From positions 256,242 to 318,284 of the forward strand of contig NZ_GG697128.1 of NCBI RefSeq assembly GCF_000160575.1: a DNA stretch of 62,043 nt, in the 5' to 3' direction. Made by a program: the position numbers and the translations under genes. Positions within the stretch are counted from its first letter, which is position 1. Each line of letters opens with the position of its first letter. This stretch comes from Weissella paramesenteroides ATCC 33313. GTDB lineage: Bacteria; Bacillota; Bacilli; Lactobacillales; Lactobacillaceae. This document shows, one piece after another, positions 1 to 8,355 of the stretch. The notes under the pieces are model-generated. The model saw only the letters and a program-made list of their open reading frames with translations, did no database searches and had not been told where the DNA came from.

Positions 1-3
1 TAA

Positions 4-44
4 AAAAATGCGAGCGTCACTAAAATAGTGACGCTCGCATTTTT
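4..44. terminator. Bidirectional hairpin terminator
   Basis: A perfect 15-bp inverted repeat (8-22 with 26-40) with a 3-nt loop is flanked by an A run on the left and a T run on the right, so it can terminate in both directions. It follows directly after the stop codon of the minus-strand gene at 51 and may also serve a gene beyond the left edge. Confidence 0.9.
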
Positions 45-50
45 ATAGTA

Positions 51-338
51 TTATTTTTCAACAATGATTAATTGTTGCTTGCCTGATTGACTGGCATTTT
101 CTAACCCAACTTCTTCAATTATTTCAATTAACTGTTTATCGTTGCGTGGAATAACTAAAAACTTCGTAAAACCTAGTCTATCTGGTGTCTCGGTTTCATA
201 ATACTCTGTTTCAATTTGTGCATCATCCCCCACAATAATCCAAACATCCTTAGCTATGTGACGTCTTTTTCCCATCACATGCAAAACACCTTCACGAATA
301 TGGAGTTCGCTACCATCAACTGTTTCAATATATTTCAT
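51..338 (-). CDS. Small conserved-type hypothetical protein
   Basis: This 95-residue protein has no family I recognise. It is soluble, without signal peptide or membrane segment, and rich in charged and beta-prone stretches (starts MKYIETVDGS, ends LIIVEK), consistent with a small beta-sheet domain. I chose the ATG at 338 because an AGGGTG-type ribosome binding site lies just upstream. The longer open frame would start at a TTG at 359. It is followed at once by a terminator and lies 45 bp downstream of the phosphoglycerate mutase gene on the same strand, so the two may be co-transcribed. No function is proposed. Confidence 0.65.
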   Translation of the reverse strand: MKYIETVDGSELHIREGVLHVMGKRRHIAKDVWIIVGDDAQIETEYYETETPDRLGFTKFLVIPRNDKQLIEIIEEVGLENASQSGKQQLIIVEK

Positions 339-383
339 AATGGGCACCCTGTTTTCCAAAAAATATTCTGAGTAGACAATACA

Positions 384-1055
384 CTACTTAAATACCTGCT
401 TATTAACGACTCGCAAATGATCATCCAACGTATAAATAATAGGTTTAGCATTTGGTACATCAATTTGATCCAATTGATCATCAGCAACCTGATCCAAGTA
501 TTTAATTAAGACACGTAGGCTGCTACCATGGGCAACAATCATTTCATTTCTACCTGCTTGCAAACGTGGCACAATGTTCAAATCCCAATAATTTTTAACT
601 CTTACAAAGGTCATTTTTAAGCTTTCAGACAACGGTACATCTATACCAATGCGATCATAAATCGGTTGATGATCTCTAACCGACAATTGTGGTGGTATAT
701 CTTGATAACCGCGGCGCCACTGCTCAACCTGTTGTTTGCCAAACCGACGACGCGCTTCATCTTTATCAATACCTGCTAAAGCACCATAATGACGTTCATT
801 CAATTGCCACGCTTTAAAAATTGGCATCCAGTTGATTGCTAACACATCACAAACTATGTATGCAGTGGTAATCGTTCGCTTTAACAATGATGTGTGCACA
901 TCATCGATCTGAATATGCTCTTTATTTAATATTTCACCAGCTTCTTTCGCTTGTGCACGTCCTTTATCTGTAAGTGCTGCGTCGGTCCAGCCAGTAAAAG
1001 TATTGTCTTTATTCGCAGTACTCTCACCGTGACGCATCAGGATTAATTTAACCAT
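384..1055 (-). CDS. gpmA: 2,3-bisphosphoglycerate-dependent phosphoglycerate mutase
   Basis: Interconverts 3- and 2-phosphoglycerate in glycolysis, in the cytoplasm. The histidine-phosphatase fold is clear: an N-terminal RHGES (catalytic His near residue 9), TGWTDAALTDKG, the substrate-binding ERHYGAL near residue 80 and a second histidine in AHGSSLRVL near residue 178. The 223-residue length fits the bacterial dPGM family. The start at 1055 is preceded by AAGGAG, and the open frame extends nine codons further upstream without a comparable site. The final motif has Ser where most members have Asn (AHGNSLR). Lactic acid bacteria often carry several paralogues, so this may not be the main glycolytic copy. 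Confidence 0.9.
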   Translation of the reverse strand: MVKLILMRHGESTANKDNTFTGWTDAALTDKGRAQAKEAGEILNKEHIQIDDVHTSLLKRTITTAYIVCDVLAINWMPIFKAWQLNERHYGALAGIDKDEARRRFGKQQVEQWRRGYQDIPPQLSVRDHQPIYDRIGIDVPLSESLKMTFVRVKNYWDLNIVPRLQAGRNEMIVAHGSSLRVLIKYLDQVADDQLDQIDVPNAKPIIYTLDDHLRVVNKQVFK

Positions 1056-1108
1056 GTTCAGTCTCCTTAATTTATTGTGCAATTTATAAAAAAGCTTCGA
1101 TTATTTCG

Positions 1109-1164
1109 ATGGTAAAACATTACCATAATGACTCCATTATAAACGCAACTTACCATTTGTTAAA
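1109..1164 (-). promoter_or_regulatory. Promoter of the phosphoglycerate mutase gene with a leader inverted repeat
   Basis: On the minus strand a consensus -10 TATAAT (1136-1141) lies 17 bp from a weak -35 TTTAAC (1159-1164). Between promoter and gene, ATGGTAA-N4-TTACCAT (1109-1126) forms a perfect 7-bp inverted repeat in the leader, a possible operator or RNA hairpin. Confidence 0.5.
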
Positions 1165-1185
1165 TATGTAACATGCTTTTTAAAT

Positions 1186-1213
1186 TTGTTTTTTGCTACC
1201 AAAGTTGTAAGAT
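1186..1213 (+). promoter_or_regulatory. Candidate promoter of the MFS exporter gene
   Basis: TTGTTT (1186-1191) and TAAGAT (1208-1213) are separated by 16 bp, upstream of the exporter start at 1272. The match is moderate; no operator is obvious. Confidence 0.35.
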
Positions 1214-1271
1214 GAATGCGTGTTGATATTTTATTTATACAACAATGTTTTTGAAAGGAAGTTGGATTTTC

Positions 1272-2657
1272 ATGGAAAGCCAAGTTGTTAGTAAACAAAC
1301 AAAATATGCCATTAGTGCCGTTGCCTTATTGTCGTTTCTGGGTATTTTAATAGAGACCTCATTAAATGTTGCCTTACCATCTCTTACTCGTGAATTTTCA
1401 ATATCATTAGGAACAATGCAATGGGTTACCTCAGGCTACCTTTTAATGGTAACCATTATTATGAGTACGACTGGTTTCTTGACTAAGAAGTTTTCTGCCC
1501 GCACCTTATTTACAGTTGCCATTATTTTTAATCTAATTGGAACCATTTTTTGCCTACTTGCCAGTGCTTTTCCGGTACTGCTGTTAGGTCGCTTATTACA
1601 AGCTATCTCAACTGGAATCTCTACACCACTCATGTATCATCTGGTGTTAACATTAATTCCGCAAAGCAAGCGTGGCGTATATATTGGCTTTGCAGCTATG
1701 ATTATTTCCTTGGCACCAGCACTTGGCCCTACCTATGGTGGTACATTGACAGCATTTTGGTCTTGGCGAGGTATTTTTATTATTGCGCTATTTTTACTAA
1801 TAGTTACTGCTTTACTCGGTGAAACCTATATTCGCTTACCGGCCAAAAATACCAACCAAAAATTCGATTGGTTGGGCGTTATCTTGCTAACCATTATGTT
1901 TGTTAGTCTGAGTCTAGCATTTGCGGACGCTGCTAATGCTGGGTTCCAAAGTTTGAAATTTGTTTCACTCTTGCTCGCTTTTATTATTTTTGCAAGTTTA
2001 CTACTTCTTCATCTAAAAAAATCTGAAAATAAAATTTTAAATTTCAGCATTTTGCGTCAGCCAGTAATTAGACTACGCTTAATCAATTTTTTTGTACTGC
2101 AATTTATTAACATTGGTATTTCAATCGTTATTCCAATATTCACTGAAGAAAATCTACACTTAAGTGCTTTTTCAGCTGGATTGATTTTATTACCCGGTTC
2201 ATTATTAGGGGCCGCTGTCTCACCCTATGCTGGTAAACTTTTTGATAGACATGGTAGTTATGTCCCACTGATTAGCTCAAGCATCCTGCTTCTGATTGGT
2301 ACCAGTCTGTTCTTTGTGACGACCTCAGTTGCAACTGCATTCAGTATCACCACTATCTACATTCTATTACGGGTTGGCTTCAACTTAGGATTCAGCACTT
2401 CAATGTCCGATGCTAGTATGCATATCGAATCGGAACTAAATGCCGATTTAAATTCACTATTCAATACCTTTCAACAATTTGCCGGTTCTTTTGGAACAAA
2501 TGTCTTGGCTGCCGTCATTTCTGTTAAACAACTCGAACATGGTTCAAAGGCGCTGTTAACTGTTCAAGGTACAAAAATAGATTATGCCCTGCTAGTGATT
2601 CTAGCTTTGATCAGTTTGGGTACCGTCTTGCTTAGTCGAAAATACAAGACACGGTAA
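1272..2657 (+). CDS. MFS transporter, DHA2 (drug:H+ antiporter) type
   Basis: Predicted proton-driven exporter in the cytoplasmic membrane. The 461 residues are hydrophobic throughout, with about 14 membrane segments. An N-terminal segment contains LNVALPSLTREF followed by MQWVTSGYLL, the signature of EmrB/QacA-like DHA2 exporters. The G-R-L motif (LLGRLLQAIS) and the antiporter motif-C-like stretch APALGPTYGGTL follow. I took the ATG at 1272, with an AAAGGAAG site about 10 nt upstream, rather than the ATG nine codons earlier. It is a single-gene unit, divergent from the mutase, ending in a shared terminator. The substrate cannot be told from sequence. Confidence 0.85.
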   Translation: MESQVVSKQTKYAISAVALLSFLGILIETSLNVALPSLTREFSISLGTMQWVTSGYLLMVTIIMSTTGFLTKKFSARTLFTVAIIFNLIGTIFCLLASAFPVLLLGRLLQAISTGISTPLMYHLVLTLIPQSKRGVYIGFAAMIISLAPALGPTYGGTLTAFWSWRGIFIIALFLLIVTALLGETYIRLPAKNTNQKFDWLGVILLTIMFVSLSLAFADAANAGFQSLKFVSLLLAFIIFASLLLLHLKKSENKILNFSILRQPVIRLRLINFFVLQFINIGISIVIPIFTEENLHLSAFSAGLILLPGSLLGAAVSPYAGKLFDRHGSYVPLISSSILLLIGTSLFFVTTSVATAFSITTIYILLRVGFNLGFSTSMSDASMHIESELNADLNSLFNTFQQFAGSFGTNVLAAVISVKQLEHGSKALLTVQGTKIDYALLVILALISLGTVLLSRKYKTR

Positions 2658-2700
2658 CCCGATCAAAATGATAAGTTTGTAAACCCAATGTAAATTTTAA

Positions 2701-2753
2701 CTAAAAGCACGACAACTACTTTGCTTCTCACAAGGAAATTGCCGTGCTTTTAG
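2701..2753. terminator. Bidirectional terminator between convergent genes
   Basis: CTAAAAGCACG (2701-2711) pairs with CGTGCTTTTAG (2743-2753), with extra CAA/TTG pairing inside. It lies 2 bp beyond the stop of the minus-strand Nudix gene and about 45 bp after the MFS stop. Confidence 0.75.
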
Positions 2754-2755
2754 AA

Positions 2756-3268
2756 TTATTTCTTAAATACTTGTTCACCATCACTTAAAACATACCAAGA
2801 TTTATATTCAACATCATCTGTTGCAAAAGATTTATGTTCCAAATAATCTTTCGCTTTCAGTACTAGTGGGGATGCATTTTGTTCATTTAAATCGTTTAGG
2901 CTGACCAACACAGCACCTAAAGAATCTTGCCCATCAAATTGTGCGACTGTCTCTAATATCTCACCCTCATACTCGCTAACTTTATAAAAGACCGTAATGT
3001 GCTGATTCATTTCATAATCTAAATAATGCCATGGGTATCTAAAACTCGTGGTCCCTAACTGATTGACTTTCCTAACCTTCAGACCAGTCTCCTCTTTGAT
3101 CTCACGGATGATTGCATCCTTTAAAAATTCACCATCTTCCAAACTACCCCCAGGTAAATCAAACCGATTGATATACGGTCCACCATTTTTCTTAATGACA
3201 ACTAACGCATTGTCAATCGTGATAATACCATACACACCAAAAGCTCGATGAAATTTATCTCTACTCAT
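2756..3268 (-). CDS. Nudix hydrolase
   Basis: Hydrolyses a nucleoside diphosphate linked to another moiety; the substrate is unknown. The complete Nudix box G-x5-E-x7-REIKEETGL sits at about residues 41-63, with all metal-binding glutamates present. The region before it, GGPYINRFDLPGG, is typical of NUDIX enzymes annotated as ADP-ribose or nucleotide-triphosphate hydrolases. At 170 residues it is a normal single-domain member. The start at 3268 has a GGGGAGAG site a few bases upstream. It is monocistronic and convergent with the MFS gene. A second, unrelated Nudix gene lies at 51018-51494. Confidence 0.85.
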   Translation of the reverse strand: MSRDKFHRAFGVYGIITIDNALVVIKKNGGPYINRFDLPGGSLEDGEFLKDAIIREIKEETGLKVRKVNQLGTTSFRYPWHYLDYEMNQHITVFYKVSEYEGEILETVAQFDGQDSLGAVLVSLNDLNEQNASPLVLKAKDYLEHKSFATDDVEYKSWYVLSDGEQVFKK

Positions 3269-3418
3269 ATATCTCTCCCCACTTTTCTTAAAAATAATAT
3301 ACTTTTGATAGTCTTTAGTACTACTATAAAGCTTATTTAATGTTTTTTTTGGAAAAATACGTTATTTTAAGTTTAAGACAAAAATTTATCACTATAGGAG
3401 ATGAATAGCTAACTTTTT

Positions 3419-5377
3419 ATGACTACAGACACAATAGATACAAACAAACCAAAACTGAATAAACGAATTTTGTGGGCTGATTATGCCAAATGCTTTGGAA
3501 TTATCGCTGTTGTGACAGGACATGCAATTAATGATGTTGCTGGTAAAGGACTAGATGTTACTTATAATGCCATTTACTGGTGGCATATGCCTTTATTTTT
3601 TATGATTGGTGGCTTCTTCCTTAAAAAAATTAGTCATGATTTCAAAGGTTGGTCTTATTTGCTGGGTCATCGTATTAAACCTTTAGTAATTGCCTATTTT
3701 TTAAATGGGGCAATTTTAATTATTCTAAGTCATTTTTTTAGACAGCAATCCTGGGCGTATACATTTTCATACTTTGGGCGCCTAATCTATGGTGGCAGTA
3801 CCCTAGATGATTATCTGAGTGTATTTTGGTACATGACTACTTATATGCTTGCCATTTTTATGACGACCCTATTGATATCCTTTATTAAAAAAATTTGGTT
3901 ACAATTTGCCATTGCTATTGGTTCATTTGCACTAGGGGTTGCTCTACAAAACGTCACGTTCTTTGGCAGCACTGATTTTCCTTGGGATGCACAGATTTCT
4001 TTACTAGCCGTTTTTTGGATGCTACTTGGCTACTATACATTTAAAATATTTCCAAAAATCAATTGGCGTGCCAAACAAGTTTTTGCTGGTATTGGCGTAT
4101 TATTCTTTGTTAGCCTACTATACTTGTATGCAACTGGTAACCTTGACTTTGTTCTTTGGCTAAAATCTTCTAATATTCATAATGGACTACAAGCCTTTAT
4201 TATTCCACCAATTCTATGTTTAGTTGTATTTATCATTTGTGAAGGTCTTGAACGACTCGGTAATTTTGCACCACTAACTTTTATTGGTAAAAATACAGAC
4301 ATCATTATGTTTTATCATCGGGCAGCTTTTGATTTAACCACTTTGTCCGTCTTTACAAATAACTGGTATTTTAGAATTATTATTGGACTGACGGCACCAA
4401 TTTTACTAGCTTGGTTACTTCGCAAGTTTAAGGACACTGAATTTTATTTTAAGTGGCAACAACGTGCTGAAGAAAAGAAAGCTGACCGTGTCAAAATCGG
4501 TTTACCTGTCACGATTGGCTTATCTGCTCTGGGCGTCGTGTGGGCATTTTCTTCTTATCAACAACAATCACAAACTTCTAAGAACTATATCATGTCAACT
4601 ACGCCGACCATTTTTATGCACGGTTGGTCAAGTAGTTTGCGTGCTGAACAATCTTTCATCAAGATTGGTACAGAACAAAATATTGTGACTGAAGAAATGG
4701 TCATTCATGTTACCCGCGATAATAAGCTACAAGTACAAGGTCGATTAACTGGTAATAACGACAATCCAGTTATTCTGGTACAGTTTGATAATAATCGCGT
4801 TGGTGAAGTACGTTATGCACAGGGACTTCATCGCATCGTTGCTTACCTAAAGAATAGGTACAACATCAAAAACTTCAATGTTGTTGGTCATTCAATGGGT
4901 GCCTATGCATGGGTATATTACAGTATGTATTGGGGTGCTGATCCAAACCTACCAAGACTTAATAAAATGGTTGTTTTAGCAGGTCCTTATAATGGTATTT
5001 TAGACAAGGGTCATGCAAATCAACCAACAAGTGGTAATTTAGCTAATCTTTGGGATGATGCACCTCATGAAAATTCACTAAATAAGGCTGGTCGCCCCAA
5101 GATTATTCATGAAGAATATCAAACATTACTTGCACGCAAACCTAATTTTCCGACAAACACCCGTGTTCTAAATATCTATGGTGATTTGAAGGATGGTACT
5201 GCTTCTGACGGATTGGTAACCATTCAATCAGTTAAATCATTACGATACCTAGTCTCTGATAGAGCGCGTTCATATCAGGAGTTCGAAGTTAAAGGCGAAG
5301 GTGGTCAACACAGTCGATTACATATTAATAATCCTGTCGTCAACGACAAATTAACCGATTATTTATGGGGTAAGTAA
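3419..5377 (+). CDS. Fusion: membrane acyltransferase (acyltransferase_3) plus DUF915-type alpha/beta hydrolase
   Basis: A 652-residue two-part protein. Residues 1 to about 350 form an acyltransferase_3 domain with about ten membrane helices: WADYAKCFGIIAVVTGHA carries the conserved early His, WWHMPLFFMIGGFF follows, and the domain resembles the OafA/WecH group that acetylates surface sugars. After one more hydrophobic segment (about 363-378) comes an extracytoplasmic alpha/beta hydrolase resembling DUF915: TIFMHGWSSS near 397, the nucleophile elbow GHSMG (Ser492), an acidic residue in SDGLVTIQS and the likely catalytic His631 in GGQHSRLH. Such domains usually occur as separate proteins. An AGGAG lies unusually far (18 nt) from this ATG. 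It could O-acylate and de-acylate a surface polymer, which is inference. Confidence 0.8.
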   Translation: MTTDTIDTNKPKLNKRILWADYAKCFGIIAVVTGHAINDVAGKGLDVTYNAIYWWHMPLFFMIGGFFLKKISHDFKGWSYLLGHRIKPLVIAYFLNGAILIILSHFFRQQSWAYTFSYFGRLIYGGSTLDDYLSVFWYMTTYMLAIFMTTLLISFIKKIWLQFAIAIGSFALGVALQNVTFFGSTDFPWDAQISLLAVFWMLLGYYTFKIFPKINWRAKQVFAGIGVLFFVSLLYLYATGNLDFVLWLKSSNIHNGLQAFIIPPILCLVVFIICEGLERLGNFAPLTFIGKNTDIIMFYHRAAFDLTTLSVFTNNWYFRIIIGLTAPILLAWLLRKFKDTEFYFKWQQRAEEKKADRVKIGLPVTIGLSALGVVWAFSSYQQQSQTSKNYIMSTTPTIFMHGWSSSLRAEQSFIKIGTEQNIVTEEMVIHVTRDNKLQVQGRLTGNNDNPVILVQFDNNRVGEVRYAQGLHRIVAYLKNRYNIKNFNVVGHSMGAYAWVYYSMYWGADPNLPRLNKMVVLAGPYNGILDKGHANQPTSGNLANLWDDAPHENSLNKAGRPKIIHEEYQTLLARKPNFPTNTRVLNIYGDLKDGTASDGLVTIQSVKSLRYLVSDRARSYQEFEVKGEGGQHSRLHINNPVVNDKLTDYLWGK

Positions 5378-5396
5378 TCCTTGCCTATTTATGGAT

Positions 5397-5444
5397 AAAA
5401 AAAGATGATGAACTGGTTATTCTACTAGCTCATCATCTTTTTTA
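5397..5444. terminator. Bidirectional terminator between convergent genes
   Basis: AAAGATGATGA (5401-5411) pairs with TCATCATCTTT (5430-5440), with further pairing inside, and is flanked by A and T runs. It separates the acyltransferase-hydrolase gene from the ThrE-type gene. Confidence 0.85.
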
Positions 5445-5470
5445 ATTTCTCAAATGTTTGGCAGACTTAA

Positions 5471-6805
5471 TCACCCCGCATGACGCCAATCTCGATCCAT
5501 TAACATACGTGCGACAATTAGTCCTAATGGCAGACATAGCACAATCATCATTGCTGAAACAAACCACTGTGCACCATTTGAAATATTACCAACACCAATG
5601 TAATACATTGCGCGATACATATATAAACCAGGCACCATAATAACAATTGCGGGCACCGTTAGTGAAATACGTGGGTATGCCATTCGTTTATGAAATAATG
5701 ACGCTAATATACCGGCTGTTAACGCGCCAATAAAGGCTGCTGCAGCTGCTGGCAATGGTGTCAAGTCAACTAATTCCAAACGAAGTGTATTGGCGACTGC
5801 GCCAATCAACCCAGCCGTTGCTGCCATTTTAACTGGACTATTAAACATTACGGAGAAGCCAAAGACACCACAAAAACTTGCTGGAATTCTAAATAAACAT
5901 ATCAACCAAGGTCCCAGTCCTAACGGCAAAAAGCTATCTGGTTTTAAATCACTAGCCAATGCAACTAACCAACCAACTAGGGTTGCAATGACTATGATTG
6001 ATATAGCATGTATCAAACGCTCAATGCCAGACCGCATATCTGATTTCGCTAAGTCTAAACCACTTGTAATAAATGGAAAACCTGGAATAGCAAATAGCAT
6101 CGCCCCAATATAACCAGCCTCATGCGCAACATTGATATGGAAAAGTAATTCTAATCCTCTTGAAAAAATTAGATAGGTCAAGCAAGCTACAGCCACCCCA
6201 GCAGCTAAACCAGCAAACATGGTCAAATGTTTGCCATTCATTTTAGCACGGGTATAATTACCCAGACCTGCACCAAAAAAAGTACACAACATCTCTACTG
6301 GACCACCACCCAATAAAAACACGAAGGAACAACAAGCCAATGCAGCAGCTAATCCCAGTAAGATGGGCGTGTAATTCCCTTTTTTGGCATCAATTCGATC
6401 TAATAACCGATGAACATCTTTTAACTTTAAAAAGGCTCCTTCATTTTGAAACATGGTGACAAATTGCTGCATATTTGTCAGTTTATCAGTATTCACACCA
6501 CTTGATTTTAATGATAACGACTCTGTATAGCTATTCACATCATCGAAACAAGTATACGAAATTGAAATTAATCCAATATCTGCTGAACAATACACTTTTA
6601 AAATACGTGCCATTGTATTCATTGCTTCACGTACTCGCCAGGCACCAGTACCGCAAGACAACATAATCAAACCTACCCGGCCAACAATAATTGTTTTTTC
6701 CTTTAAAGAGGCATTAACTACTAAATTATTAGCCTCTTTATCGGCAAGTTCTCTCCAAGGAATTTGCATATGATTTGCTACAAGCCCATCATTTGTTTCT
6801 ACCAT
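5471..6805 (-). CDS. ThrE-family threonine/serine exporter
   Basis: Membrane exporter of small hydroxylated amino acids, by family. The 444 residues show the full two-part ThrE layout. A soluble DUF1212 N-terminal half carries the hallmark SCGTGAWRVREAMN near residue 50. Then come about ten membrane helices made of the end of DUF1212 and a C-terminal DUF3815-like bundle (PRISLTVPAIVIMVPGLYMYRAMYYI). In many bacteria the two halves are separate genes; here they are fused, as in Corynebacterium ThrE. The start has a GAAGG site 9 nt upstream. It is monocistronic and flanked by convergent and divergent neighbours. The true substrate may differ. Confidence 0.85.
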   Translation of the reverse strand: MVETNDGLVANHMQIPWRELADKEANNLVVNASLKEKTIIVGRVGLIMLSCGTGAWRVREAMNTMARILKVYCSADIGLISISYTCFDDVNSYTESLSLKSSGVNTDKLTNMQQFVTMFQNEGAFLKLKDVHRLLDRIDAKKGNYTPILLGLAAALACCSFVFLLGGGPVEMLCTFFGAGLGNYTRAKMNGKHLTMFAGLAAGVAVACLTYLIFSRGLELLFHINVAHEAGYIGAMLFAIPGFPFITSGLDLAKSDMRSGIERLIHAISIIVIATLVGWLVALASDLKPDSFLPLGLGPWLICLFRIPASFCGVFGFSVMFNSPVKMAATAGLIGAVANTLRLELVDLTPLPAAAAAFIGALTAGILASLFHKRMAYPRISLTVPAIVIMVPGLYMYRAMYYIGVGNISNGAQWFVSAMMIVLCLPLGLIVARMLMDRDWRHAG

Positions 6806-6913
6806 TTTTTAAAACCTTCTTTGCTGTACATCACTTTTTCAATACTTTTCATTGTAACATAGCTCCTTTACATCAACTGTATTTCTTAATCGTTTCATAC
6901 TGAATGTAATTAT

Positions 6914-6942
6914 TTGCAATAAAAAAAATGAACATCTACAAT
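6914..6942 (+). promoter_or_regulatory. Promoter of the Hsp20 gene
   Basis: TTGCAA (6914-6919), a 17-bp spacer and TACAAT (6937-6942). I see neither a CIRCE element nor a CtsR heptad repeat. The leader at 6947-6977 can fold into a bulged hairpin (GTG/CAC, AGAT/ATCT, TGAT/ATCA) ahead of the AGGAGG site. Confidence 0.6.
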
Positions 6943-7004
6943 ATAGGTGGAGATAGTGATGTAATTATCAATCTCACAATGACACAGTTTAGGAGGAAGT
7001 TATT

Positions 7005-7430
7005 ATGGCAAACGAGTTATCAAACCGATTTAATGGTATGTTTCATGATTGGGATCACTTCTTTAATGATTTTAATCATCTAATGCCAGCATTTAGTGCT
7101 GAAAATCAGCAGTTGAAGAGTGATGTTGTAGACCTAGATGATCATTACGAAGTATCAATTGATGTTCCTGGAATTAATAAACAAGACATTAATTTGAATT
7201 ACCAGAATGATACGCTAACAGTTACTGCTACAAGACACACTTCTAACACTGAAAAGGATGACAAGGGTAATGTGATCACTCGTGAACGTACGGCAGGACG
7301 TTTACAACGTAGTTACTATTTACCAGCTGTTGAGCTCGATAAAATAAAGGCACAAGTCAATGATGGTGTCTTAAAGATAACACTACCAAAGTCAGAAACT
7401 AGTCATAACCAACGAATTACGATTGACTAG
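7005..7430 (+). CDS. Hsp20-family small heat shock protein
   Basis: ATP-independent holdase chaperone that binds unfolding proteins in the cytoplasm. The 141 residues hold an alpha-crystallin domain from about 38 to 130: SDVVDLDDHYEVSIDVPGI, then a GRLQRSYYLP stretch, then NDGVLKITLPK, which carries the GVL motif typical of the family. Next comes a short IxI-type tail (RITID) for oligomer assembly. The N-terminal arm is rich in Phe, His and Asp. An AGGAGG site precedes the ATG by 7 nt. It is a single-gene unit with its own promoter and terminator, as is common for LAB hsp16/hsp18 genes. The controlling factor is not evident. Confidence 0.93.
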   Translation: MANELSNRFNGMFHDWDHFFNDFNHLMPAFSAENQQLKSDVVDLDDHYEVSIDVPGINKQDINLNYQNDTLTVTATRHTSNTEKDDKGNVITRERTAGRLQRSYYLPAVELDKIKAQVNDGVLKITLPKSETSHNQRITID

Positions 7431-7442
7431 TACTACACTATT

Positions 7443-7490
7443 AAATTAAAGAAGCTGATGCATATAATACATGCACCAGCTTCTTTAATT
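7443..7490. terminator. Bidirectional terminator
   Basis: AAATTAAAGAAGCTG near 7443-7457 pairs with its complement at 7477-7491, with an inner GCAT/ATGC stem. It directly abuts the stop of the minus-strand phosphoesterase gene and also ends the Hsp20 transcript. Confidence 0.9.
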
Positions 7491-8333
7491 TTATCTACCA
7501 ATCAATTTTTCCAGTGAGGCAAGATAGCCATATTGTTCATTAATCTTAGCCAATAATTCATCATCATGCGTATGGGCTACACCATCAAACAGGATTTCTT
7601 GGTACAAGTTTAAGTATGGTAAAGCGGCTTCTTTTGCAATGACTAATTCTTTTTCTAAATCATAGGCCACTTTTCGGAAAGTGACTTCAGCCAAACCAGT
7701 ATCATCAATTGTCAGAATCGCGTATTGTGCTCGTCGATCAGCATTCAAACGACCATGCTTAAAAAATGGTTGACCAACCGATCCTGGATTGATCACCAAT
7801 TGATCTTGACTACTGTAACGTAACATTTGATGATGAACATGACCATACACTGCAATATCAATAGTGTTGTCTGAAAACAATTCATCAAAATGAGTTGTAT
7901 CTGCGTCTGCTAGTAGCGCTGGTCCAGAATTGAGTGTATTTAGATTATGTGACAAATTAATTGTTAGTCCATTAACCTTTTTAATTGCATGAATTGGCAA
8001 TGACGCTAACTTTTGCTGATAATTGCTTTTTATGTGATCAGCAACATATTGTCCAAGTACACCAATATAAACATCAGATGGATCATCGAGATGATTGCCA
8101 ACGATGTTCCGCTGCACATTTAAAAAGCAATCATCCCAGTTCCCTCTAATATAGACTGATGTATCGATAGATTCTAATAACTCAAATAGTTCATTGGTCG
8201 CAGGTCCTGGCATAACAAGGTCACCCAAAAACCAGCAATCATCAACTGCTTGCTTAGATAAATCAGCTACCACTGCTTTGAGTGCCGTCACATTACCATG
8301 AATATCTGACAATATTGCAATTCTCTTCTTCAT
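7491..8333 (-). CDS. Metallophosphoesterase (YfcE/Calcineurin-like)
   Basis: Predicted dinuclear-metal phosphoesterase of 280 residues. All signature blocks are present: SDIHGN near residue 9, the GDLVMPGP block near 38, GNWD near 63, LSHN near 130, YGHVHHQ near 170 and NPGSVGQP near 187. The GSVGQPR-like block is typical of the YfcE/MJ0936 subgroup that acts on small phosphodiesters. A C-terminal extension of roughly 60 mostly helical residues has no family I recognise. The start has a GGGTAATGAGAG purine-rich leader. It lies 22 bp downstream of the O-acetyltransferase gene on the same strand, so it may be the last gene of that operon. Confidence 0.85.
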   Translation of the reverse strand: MKKRIAILSDIHGNVTALKAVVADLSKQAVDDCWFLGDLVMPGPATNELFELLESIDTSVYIRGNWDDCFLNVQRNIVGNHLDDPSDVYIGVLGQYVADHIKSNYQQKLASLPIHAIKKVNGLTINLSHNLNTLNSGPALLADADTTHFDELFSDNTIDIAVYGHVHHQMLRYSSQDQLVINPGSVGQPFFKHGRLNADRRAQYAILTIDDTGLAEVTFRKVAYDLEKELVIAKEAALPYLNLYQEILFDGVAHTHDDELLAKINEQYGYLASLEKLIGR

Positions 8334-8355
8334 CTCTCATTACCCTTTTCCAACT

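Noticed and set aside
5790-6113. Plus-strand frame inside the ThrE-type gene
   Set aside because: Antisense to a clear multi-helix exporter and lacking a ribosome binding site.
6850-7004. CIRCE or CtsR operator for the Hsp20 gene
   Set aside because: Neither TTAGCACTC-N9-GAGTGCTAA nor tandem GGTCAAA heptads are present.
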